The notes beneath the pieces are model-generated. The model worked only from the letters and a program-made list of their open reading frames with translations. It did no database searches and was not told the origin of the DNA. The position numbers and the translations under genes are program-made. Below, piece after piece: positions 51,014 through 56,658 of a stretch of DNA of 56,658 nt; within the stretch, counting starts at the first letter, position 1; the number at the start of each line of letters is the position of its first letter. The DNA comes from an uncultured Phycisphaerales bacterium (GTDB lineage Bacteria > Planctomycetota > Phycisphaerae > Phycisphaerales > UBA1924), in contig CAIYWI010000161.1 of the NCBI GenBank assembly GCA_903929885.1, forward strand, positions 1 through 56,658. Reading direction: 5' to 3'.

Positions 51014-51958
51014 TCACACCACCCGCAACTCGCCAGGATCAGGGCACAAGCCCGCCGCATGGCCCGCGGCAAGCAACCGTCGCACCGCCTCGCGGCCCTG
51101 CGAGCCCATGTCCACCGTCCAGCGGTTGACGTACATCGCGATGTAACGATCGACGCGCTCGAGCGTGGGCCGGCCGCTCTCGGTGGCGCCCTTCTTCGCC
51201 GCATTGGCGAGGGCGAAGGGCATGGTGTAGGCGAGACTCTCCTCGCGATGGGCGAGCGCATGCTCGATCGACGCCCGCAGCAGGCCGCTGACACGAGCGA
51301 TGGTGCCGCTCCCGAACCTCGCATCGAGGTCGAGCCGCAACGCGTTGCACCCCAGCGGCACGGGGAGCCCCGTCGAAGTGCCCCACCATTCGCCCAGATC
51401 GGTCACGAGTCGCAACCCGGCGTCGGCGAAGAGCAGTTGCCCCTCGTGGATCACGACGCCAGCGTCGGCCTCGCCCCTGGCCACAGCGCCGATCACCTGC
51501 TCGAAGGGCATCTCGACGATCACCGCGGCGCGGGTCGTCTCGGGGCCCAGCAACATGCTCAGCAGCAGGAAGGCCGTGGTGCGCCGGCCGGGGATGGCGA
51601 TGCGAAGGCCCGCACGCCGCAGATCGGCCGTGTCCCTCACCGATGCCCCCGCCACCACCTTGGGGCCGAATCCCTCGCCGAAGGAGGACCCGCAGTGCGT
51701 GATGGCGTACCGATCCTTCACGTCGCACCAGGCGCGGAAGGAAAGGGCGGTGATGTCGAGATCGCCATCGCCCGCTGCGCGGCGGTTGAGCACCTCGATG
51801 TCGGCGGGAATCGCCTTGAAGTCGATGCCGCCGGTGTCGAGACGTGGTCGCCCGTCCGCGCCCTCCAGTGGCGTGCCGTCGGGACGCACCTTTCCGGTGA
51901 TGGGCCACCACATGAAGGCGTCGTCAGGATCGGGCGAGTGGGCGAGCGTCAGAAGCAT
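51014..51958 (-). CDS. mqnD: 1,4-dihydroxy-6-naphthoate synthase (menaquinone, futalosine pathway)
   Basis: Converts cyclic dehypoxanthinyl futalosine to 1,4-dihydroxy-6-naphthoate. 314 residues of periplasmic-binding-protein fold, slightly longer than the usual 270-290. Seen: the N-terminal LAHSPDPDDAFMWWP (family SP-P-D-FM), TALSFRAW, IPGRRTTAFLLLSML, and VIHEGQLLFADAGLRLVTDLGEWW followed by TGLPVPLG, all characteristic of MqnD rather than MqnA. Starts 30 bp after the Cys-rich 77-residue protein with no promoter seen, so it may be cotranscribed with the molybdenum hydroxylase genes. The other mqn genes are not in the window. Confidence 0.9.
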   Translation of the reverse strand: MLLTLAHSPDPDDAFMWWPITGKVRPDGTPLEGADGRPRLDTGGIDFKAIPADIEVLNRRAAGDGDLDITALSFRAWCDVKDRYAITHCGSSFGEGFGPKVVAGASVRDTADLRRAGLRIAIPGRRTTAFLLLSMLLGPETTRAAVIVEMPFEQVIGAVARGEADAGVVIHEGQLLFADAGLRLVTDLGEWWGTSTGLPVPLGCNALRLDLDARFGSGTIARVSGLLRASIEHALAHREESLAYTMPFALANAAKKGATESGRPTLERVDRYIAMYVNRWTVDMGSQGREAVRRLLAAGHAAGLCPDPGELRVV

Positions 51959-51988
51959 GCGAAGGGTCGTCGTGTTCGGGGAAACAGG

Positions 51989-52222
51989 TCACACGCAGCG
52001 ATGGCACGCGCGTGAGGGGGTGCAGGCATCGGGATGCACGGGCTGATCGTCGGGCCCCAACTGCTCCTGCGTCCGCATGCAGAAATAGATGCGAGTCGAA
52101 CTCTCGGCATCCACCATGCCGGGCGATCGCTGGCGTTCATCGACGTACATCAGCTTGTGACGCAGCGACAGGCACGTCACGCGGAGTTCCACCGGCCGAA
52201 AGTCGGGCATCTGCGTGCTCAT
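51989..52222 (-). CDS. Small Cys-rich protein coupled to the molybdenum hydroxylase genes
   Basis: 77 residues; no family recognised. The ATG overlaps the stop of the FAD-subunit gene as ATGA, which is strong evidence that it is a real, translationally coupled gene rather than chance. The sequence has LSLRHKLMYVDERQRSPGMVD, then TRIYFCMRTQEQLGPD, and ends CTPSRACHRCV. Cys at 17, 48, 67, 73 and 76, with the C-x5-C-x2-C end and His63 and His74, could bind zinc or an Fe-S cluster. No signal peptide. It could be a maturation factor or accessory subunit for the oxidoreductase; this is inferred from position only. Confidence 0.7.
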   Translation of the reverse strand: MSTQMPDFRPVELRVTCLSLRHKLMYVDERQRSPGMVDAESSTRIYFCMRTQEQLGPDDQPVHPDACTPSRACHRCV

Positions 52223-53232
52223 GGACGGATCTCCCGGAACGAAGGCGTCTCGCGGCCCAACGCCCGCAGCGTGGCCCGTCGCACGCTGGCGACCAGCAGG
52301 GCCACCTTGTAGCCGTTGTCTCGCATGGGCTTGGCCCCCTCGGCCGCCAACTCGGCCGCGGCGGCGATCGCGGCGTCGTCGGTCGCCTTCGCCCCTTTCA
52401 GGGCGGCCCCCACCCGAGGCAACATCCACGGCACGGGAGCCACCGCCCCCGCACACACGCTCGCCTCGCGGATCACGCCCTCCTCGACCCGAAGCGAGAC
52501 GCAGGCCAACGCGCTGGGCCAGTCGAAGCTCTGCTTGGCCTTCACGGCATGAAACCCGCTCGTCGGCCGCGGCCGCAGCGTGAGGTGCGTGATCACCTCG
52601 CCCTGCTCGAGATTGTGCTCGCTCAGGATTCCCTTGTCGGGCATGTGAAACAGATCCGCCGCGGCGATGCGGTCACGCTTCGAGCCCGTGAGGTGCACCT
52701 GGCCGTCGAGCACCATCAACGCCGGGGCGAGGTTCGACGGATGCACGATGTGGCAAGGTCCGGGCCCGAAGATGGCGTGATGCGCGTTCTCGCCGTCGAC
52801 GGCGAAGCACATCGAGCCGCCCTTCTTGAGACACTCGAACTGGGCATGGCGGTAGTACCAGCACCGAGGACGCTGCAGCAGGTTGCCCGCCGCCGAGGCG
52901 ATGTTGCGGATCGCCGGCGTCGCCGCGCTGCCCGCGCTCTGCGCCACGACGGTCGCGTCGGCGAGCAGGATCGGATCGCTCGCGAGTTGCGCCAGGGTCG
53001 CGCCCGCCTCGATGCGGATCGAGCCGTCGGCCAGTCGCGTCACGGCCGGTCCCTCGGCGCCCAGCCGCCGCACGTTGACCACGGCGTCGGGCGACAGCAG
53101 CCCTTCCTTGAGATGGTCGAGCACGTCGATGCCGCCGGCCTTGAGCACGGGCAGCCGATAGGAACCGCCAGCCGCCATCACCTTCGCGGCCTGAGCGTGG
53201 GAACGGGGTTGCACGAGGACGAACGGGTTCAC
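52219..53232 (-). CDS. FAD-binding subunit of a periplasmic-type molybdenum hydroxylase (PaoB-like)
   Basis: 337 residues; passes electrons between the Fe-S subunit and an acceptor through FAD. FAD-domain words: LPVLKAGGIDVLDHLKEG, SIRIEAGATLAQLA, RNIASAAGNLLQRPRCWYYR, AHHAIFGPGPCHIVHPSNLAPAL. Four Cys (124, 134, 142, 160) in that loop match the extra 4Fe-4S cluster of E. coli PaoB and 4-hydroxybenzoyl-CoA reductase beta, absent from xanthine dehydrogenase. The start is the GTG at 53232 inside the end of the large-subunit gene, with GGAGGT 5 nt upstream. The frame is open for 325 codons before it, which is antisense-like noise within the large-subunit gene. Confidence 0.9.
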   Translation of the reverse strand: MNPFVLVQPRSHAQAAKVMAAGGSYRLPVLKAGGIDVLDHLKEGLLSPDAVVNVRRLGAEGPAVTRLADGSIRIEAGATLAQLASDPILLADATVVAQSAGSAATPAIRNIASAAGNLLQRPRCWYYRHAQFECLKKGGSMCFAVDGENAHHAIFGPGPCHIVHPSNLAPALMVLDGQVHLTGSKRDRIAAADLFHMPDKGILSEHNLEQGEVITHLTLRPRPTSGFHAVKAKQSFDWPSALACVSLRVEEGVIREASVCAGAVAPVPWMLPRVGAALKGAKATDDAAIAAAAELAAEGAKPMRDNGYKVALLVASVRRATLRALGRETPSFREIRP

Positions 53233-55355
53233 TTCGCACCTCCCTTGCCGGCCATCGCCGCCAGGACCTTGTCGGGCGTGATGGGCAGGCTCCGCACCGG
53301 CACGCCGATGGCGTTGTAGATGGCGCACGCGATGGCGCCCGCCGTCGGAATGGTCGGCGGCTCGCCCAGCGGCCTGGGCCCTGCCGCCTCCTTGTCCTTC
53401 GACCACAAGACCGGCTCGATCAGCGGCATGTCCTTGGGCCCGGCGATCTTGTACCACTCGAGATTCGGATTCACCATCGCGCCCGTCTGGCGATCGAGCA
53501 GCCGGTGCTCGAACAGGGCGTAACTGAGGCCCTGAATCACGCCTCCGATCACCTGACTCTCGGCCAGCTTGCGGCTCACCACCCGCCCGCACGCCTGCAC
53601 CGCCACGATGCGATGCACTTTCACCACGCCCGTCTCGACATCGACGTCGAGGTCGACAAACTGCGCACCGCCGCTCGTGCCCGTGGTCTTGTCGGCCGCC
53701 ACCGTCTTCTGCGTGTTGCGACCCTTGCCGATGATGGTGTCGGGGATCAGCGCGCACGCGTCCTTCCACGCCATCACCTTGGCGCCGTTCCTCCTCACCT
53801 CGCCGCCCGCGATCGTCAGTTCGTTGACGGGTGCGCCCGTTCTCCCCGCGACCAGTTCGAGCACCTGCGTTGCCGCCGCCTTGCCCGCCTCCATGAAGGC
53901 CGGAGCCGAGTTCACGGTGGTGACGCTGCCGCCCGAACCGGGACCGGGCGGGAGCGTGGAACGGCCGATTCGCACCGTCACCGCCTCGAGCGGCACGCCC
54001 ATCGCATCGGCCGTCACGATCCCCACCACCGTGCGCTGCCCAGTGCCGATGTCCTGCGTGCCGGTGCGGGCCTCCACCGAGCCGTCGCGGTTGACGACCA
54101 CTTCGGCATCGACCGACGAAGGGAACCGCCCCCACGATGTGACGCCCATGCCCATCCCGCGGCGGATCGGTCCGGCCTGGGCGCCATTGACGAGACGCTT
54201 GTCCCACCCGATCAACCTCGCGCCGAGTTCCGCCATCTCGCGGATCGCATCGGCCTTGATGAGACGCAGACGCAGGGCGAGCGGATCAAGTCCGCAGCGT
54301 GCGGCGACCTCGTCGAGCATCAACTCCTCGGCGAACGCGCCCTGCGGGTGACCGGGAGCCCGAAAGGCGCGTGGCATGCCTCCGTTGAGCGAGATGTCGG
54401 CGTGGGCGGTGGTGATTTGACCAAGGCGGTAGCGCCCGCTGGGCACATTCACGCCACCGCCGCCGCGGTTGGGGCCCACGCCCCCCCACGTCTGGATGTG
54501 GCCGCCCTTGATGGTGCCGTCGGCCTCGAAGGCCACCCGAACCCGCGTGCGACTGCTGGGCCTGTTGCCGGTGTCGAGGTGTTCCTCGGCGCGATTGACG
54601 AACAGGTATGCGGATCGCTTGTGCTTGGCGGCGATGCGAGCCGCGAGCATGCCTTCCTTGCCCGCGCCGTTGAGCTTGCTGCCAAAGCCGCCGCCCACGT
54701 ACTCGCACACCACCTCGAACTTGCTGGCCGGCAGGCCAAGGGCCTCGTCAAGACCGTCGCGAGCCGAGGACGTGCCCTGCGTCGACACGTAGACGACGGC
54801 CGAGTCGCCCTTGTGATCGACGCACGCGCCGTGCGTCTCGAGAGAGCTGTGCGTCTGCACCTCGGTCGAGTACGTCGCGTCCAGCGTGCGATCGCCAGCC
54901 TGCTCGATCATCGCCTTGGCGTCGACGGGCAACTCGGGCTCGGCCTCGATGCCCTGCTCGATCGTCGTCACCACGTCGCCTTTGCGCTTCCAGCGACACG
55001 CCAACGCGGCCATGCCCCGCCGCAGCGAGAGGGGCGAGTCGGCCGCGACATGCCCGACGGTCGCTCCGTGGTAGTTGCCCTGACGCTTGGAGACGTCGGC
55101 CTCCACCACGCCGGGCACGGCCCTGGCCGCATCCACGTCGCACGACTCGAGCGTCGCCGCCCCGAAGGGGCATCGCACGAAGGCGATGTACAGCGCGTTG
55201 GCCGGGTGCACGTCGCGGCCGTACTTGGCCGCGCCCGTCACCTTCGCGAGCGCGTCGAGGCGAGAGGCGTCGTCGTTCATCGACGAGCCGATGTTCAGCG
55301 GCCTGTTGGCGAGCGGCGGCAGCGTCGCGGCGTCGGTGTTGGCCTGGTTGCTCAT
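53229..55355 (-). CDS. Molybdopterin-binding catalytic subunit (xanthine dehydrogenase family, PaoC-like)
   Basis: 708 residues carrying the molybdenum cofactor; oxidises an aldehyde or N-heterocycle using water. Seen: AKVTGAAKYGRDVHPANAL at the N-terminus, CEYVGGGFGSKLNGAGKEG (a Mo-cofactor loop), GGMPRAFRAPGHPQGAFAEE, GTQDIGTGQRTV, and the catalytic Glu665 in LGEPPTIPTAGA close to the C-terminus. No signal peptide; export would ride on the Tat signal of the small subunit. GGAGG lies 8 nt before the ATG. The gene follows the Fe-S subunit by 15 bp and overlaps the FAD-subunit gene. The substrate is unknown. Confidence 0.93.
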   Translation of the reverse strand: MSNQANTDAATLPPLANRPLNIGSSMNDDASRLDALAKVTGAAKYGRDVHPANALYIAFVRCPFGAATLESCDVDAARAVPGVVEADVSKRQGNYHGATVGHVAADSPLSLRRGMAALACRWKRKGDVVTTIEQGIEAEPELPVDAKAMIEQAGDRTLDATYSTEVQTHSSLETHGACVDHKGDSAVVYVSTQGTSSARDGLDEALGLPASKFEVVCEYVGGGFGSKLNGAGKEGMLAARIAAKHKRSAYLFVNRAEEHLDTGNRPSSRTRVRVAFEADGTIKGGHIQTWGGVGPNRGGGGVNVPSGRYRLGQITTAHADISLNGGMPRAFRAPGHPQGAFAEELMLDEVAARCGLDPLALRLRLIKADAIREMAELGARLIGWDKRLVNGAQAGPIRRGMGMGVTSWGRFPSSVDAEVVVNRDGSVEARTGTQDIGTGQRTVVGIVTADAMGVPLEAVTVRIGRSTLPPGPGSGGSVTTVNSAPAFMEAGKAAATQVLELVAGRTGAPVNELTIAGGEVRRNGAKVMAWKDACALIPDTIIGKGRNTQKTVAADKTTGTSGGAQFVDLDVDVETGVVKVHRIVAVQACGRVVSRKLAESQVIGGVIQGLSYALFEHRLLDRQTGAMVNPNLEWYKIAGPKDMPLIEPVLWSKDKEAAGPRPLGEPPTIPTAGAIACAIYNAIGVPVRSLPITPDKVLAAMAGKGGAK
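53238..53243 (-). promoter_or_regulatory. Shine-Dalgarno GGAGGT deciding the GTG start at 53232
   Basis: Lies 5 nt before the GTG and within the last codons of the large-subunit gene. Confidence 0.7.
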
Positions 55356-55370
55356 GGGGTGTTCCTCCGC

Positions 55371-56084
55371 TCAGGCGATCGTGCCGTCGATCAGCGGGCG
55401 CTGGCCGGTGGCCTCGAGCACCGCGTTGAAGATGTTCGTGTACGTGCCGCAGCGGCAGATGTTGCCCGCCATGGCCTGCTGGATCTGAGGCAGCGTGGGC
55501 TTGGGCGTCGACGCCATCAGCCACGCGCCGGCGACGAGGAATCCCGGCGTGCAGTAGCCGCACTGCAGGGCGTCGTGGCGGATGAAGGCCTCCTGCAGCG
55601 GATGCAGCGTGCCGTCGGCCTTGGCCAGCCCCTCCACCGTCGTGATCGACGCCCCCGCGCAATCGATGGCCAGCATCAAGCAGCTCACCGCGAGCACGCC
55701 ATCAATCAGCACGGAGCACCCGCCGCAGGAGCCGCGGTCGCAGATCTCCTTGGTGCCAGTCAGGCCCGCGTGCAGTCGAAGGGCCTCGAGCAGGGTGGTG
55801 CAGGGCTCCACCTTCATCGCGTGCTTGACGCCGTTGACCGTCAGGGTGAGGTCGATGGGATTGGGGCCCATGACCGACGGTGCGTCACCGTCGGACCCGC
55901 CCGCACGGCCGCTCTTGGCCGTGGCCTCCGCATTGGCCGCCACCGATGCCGCCGCGGCCGAGACGCCCAGCGACTGCATGAACCCGCGTCGGGAGACGCG
56001 TGCCGCCAGCACGCCCTCGTCGCCCTCGGAACGATCGTGCTGGGAAGCACGTTGGGAAGCACGTTGGGAAGGTTGGTCCGGCAT
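55371..56084 (-). CDS. Tat-exported 2Fe-2S subunit of a molybdenum hydroxylase (PaoA-like)
   Basis: 237 residues. The N-terminal 30 residues are a hydrophilic extension with short repeats (SQRA SQRA SQ), then the twin-arginine signal SRRGFMQSLG (Arg32-Arg33) and an Ala-rich h-region. Cys 115, 120, 123 and 135 form the plant-type 2Fe-2S site (ICDRGSCGGCSVLIDG); Cys 175, 178, 210 and 212 form the second (QCGYCTPG, NICRCGTY). The set and the Tat signal are those of PaoA, so the complex with the next two genes is periplasmic. It is the first gene of the unit PaoA-, PaoC-, PaoB-like, 77-residue protein, perhaps mqnD. GGAAAGGGA precedes the ATG. Confidence 0.95.
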   Translation of the reverse strand: MPDQPSQRASQRASQHDRSEGDEGVLAARVSRRGFMQSLGVSAAAASVAANAEATAKSGRAGGSDGDAPSVMGPNPIDLTLTVNGVKHAMKVEPCTTLLEALRLHAGLTGTKEICDRGSCGGCSVLIDGVLAVSCLMLAIDCAGASITTVEGLAKADGTLHPLQEAFIRHDALQCGYCTPGFLVAGAWLMASTPKPTLPQIQQAMAGNICRCGTYTNIFNAVLEATGQRPLIDGTIA

Positions 56085-56138
56085 GGGTGTCCCTTTCCGA
56101 AGTCCGGCGGCACGGCCGATGGCAGGTCCGCCGGATGG

Positions 56139-56144
56139 AGGGTA
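56139..56144 (-). promoter_or_regulatory. Candidate -10 hexamer TACCCT of the molybdenum hydroxylase operon
   Basis: Ends 54 nt before the ATG at 56084. Confidence 0.35.
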
Positions 56145-56184
56145 CGGCCCCGGGGCCCGCCGAGGGGGGCGTCGGTCGCGGCAC

Positions 56185-56190
56185 TACGCT
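56185..56190 (+). promoter_or_regulatory. -10 hexamer TACGCT of the MOSC gene
   Basis: Ends 6 nt before the ATG at 56197. Confidence 0.6.
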
Positions 56191-56196
56191 GGGTTC

Positions 56197-56658
56197 ATGC
56201 GCATCGTCTCGATCAACGTGTCGGCCGTCCGCGAGGTGCACGCTGGGGGCCGGCTCGTCCGCACGGGCATCTTCAAGATGCCGGTGAGCGGCCCAGTCCG
56301 TCTGGGCGAACGGGGCTTCGAGGGCGACGACCAGGCCGATCGCAAGCATCACGGGCACCCGACGCAGGCGGCCTACGCCTTCGCCGCGGAGGAGTACCCG
56401 CATTGGCAGGCCTTCCTCTCTCGCCTCGAACTGCCCCACGGCAGTTTCGGCGAGAACCTGACGGTCGCCGGACTCGACGAGGACGCGGTGTGCATCGGCG
56501 ACGTGTACGCACTGGGCACGGCCCGCGTGGAGGTGACGTTCGTCCGCGAGCCCTGCTCGACGCTGGCGGCCGCGCTCGACGCCCCGGGCATCGTCAAGGC
56601 CTTTCGCGAACGTGCACGGTGCGGCCCCTACCTGCGGGTGCTGACGCCGGGCGACGTC
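56197..56658 (+). CDS. MOSC domain protein (YiiM-like), C-terminus beyond the window
   Basis: 154 residues are visible. MOSC domains carry sulfur or bind the molybdenum cofactor (molybdenum cofactor sulfurase C-terminal domain); YiiM-type proteins reduce N-hydroxylated compounds. Seen: GIFKMPVSGPVRLGERGFEGDDQADRKHHG, the family's G-D-x-D-x2-HHG region; YPHWQAFL; HGSFGENL; and the conserved Cys in VREPCSTL, the presumed cofactor ligand. It is divergent from the molybdenum hydroxylase operon, with 112 bp between the starts, which suggests a link through Mo-cofactor sulfuration or use. The start is fixed by TACGCT 6 nt upstream. Confidence 0.9.
   Translation, partial: MRIVSINVSAVREVHAGGRLVRTGIFKMPVSGPVRLGERGFEGDDQADRKHHGHPTQAAYAFAAEEYPHWQAFLSRLELPHGSFGENLTVAGLDEDAVCIGDVYALGTARVEVTFVREPCSTLAAALDAPGIVKAFRERARCGPYLRVLTPGDV

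Noticed and set aside
1-56658. CRISPR array, insertion sequence, integrase or attachment site
   Set aside because: No spaced direct repeats, transposase motifs or tRNA-flanking duplications were seen. The tRNA-Thr 3' end has no visible copy nearby.

Overview
The window is a GC-rich, gene-dense chromosomal segment of a Planctomycetota bacterium, most likely class Phycisphaerae. This is judged by gene content and style: a planctomycete-type prepilin with an H-x9-DG motif, a BatA/VWA membrane protein, a menaquinone (futalosine) gene, and many secreted or lipid-anchored proteins with few relatives I recognise. Peptidoglycan division genes (ftsI, rsmH) are present. I see no insertion sequence, prophage, integrase or CRISPR array. 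I count 44 complete or nearly complete protein genes (two cut by the window ends), plus a partial pump gene at the left edge, and one tRNA-Thr.

Layout, left to right. 1-2192: a P-type cation ATPase, cut at its C-terminus. 2251-7197: an operon on the minus strand with an M28 peptidase, an M20 dipeptidase and phosphoglycerate mutase (gpmI). 7532-8914: trigger factor, closed by a clean intrinsic terminator. 9009-12668: a TIM-barrel sugar isomerase, a TPR/metallopeptidase/PDZ protein and truD. 12685-16499: a DUF2071 protein, a secreted collagen-like protein, a small lipoprotein and ispF. 16667-18164: tRNA-Thr(CGT) and citrate synthase. 18192-21451: two paralogous glycosyltransferases. 21506-25665: a queuosine-precursor transporter, ferredoxin-iscX, rlmE and a VWA protein. 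25768-32795: a five-gene heavy-metal efflux operon (outer-membrane factor, adaptor, HME-RND pump) flanked by His-rich proteins. 32857-39346: an alpha/beta hydrolase, a TPR protein, valS and a lipoprotein metallopeptidase. 39408-44298: a dcw-type division cluster read rsmH, LysM protein, FtsL-like protein, ftsI. 44344-50997: a saccharopine-dehydrogenase-like protein, an AONS-family PLP enzyme, a prepilin, a zinc-ribbon membrane protein and an unknown secreted protein. 51014-56084: a Tat-exported molybdenum hydroxylase of the periplasmic aldehyde oxidoreductase type, a Cys-rich 77-residue protein and mqnD. 56197-end: a MOSC protein, cut at its C-terminus.

The most striking pattern is regulatory. 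At least 17 genes that begin a transcription unit carry a TANNNT hexamer whose last T lies only 5-12 nt (16 of them 5-9 nt) before the start codon, with no Shine-Dalgarno sequence and no recognisable -35 box. That places the transcription start on or next to the start codon, so these mRNAs should be leaderless. In contrast, many genes inside operons, and several units with longer leaders, have good Shine-Dalgarno sequences (AGGAG, GGAGG), and many operon joints are TGATG or ATGA overlaps. The tRNA gene has an ordinary -35/-10 pair. This architecture also fixes several starts, for example GTG for rsmH and the second ATG for truD.
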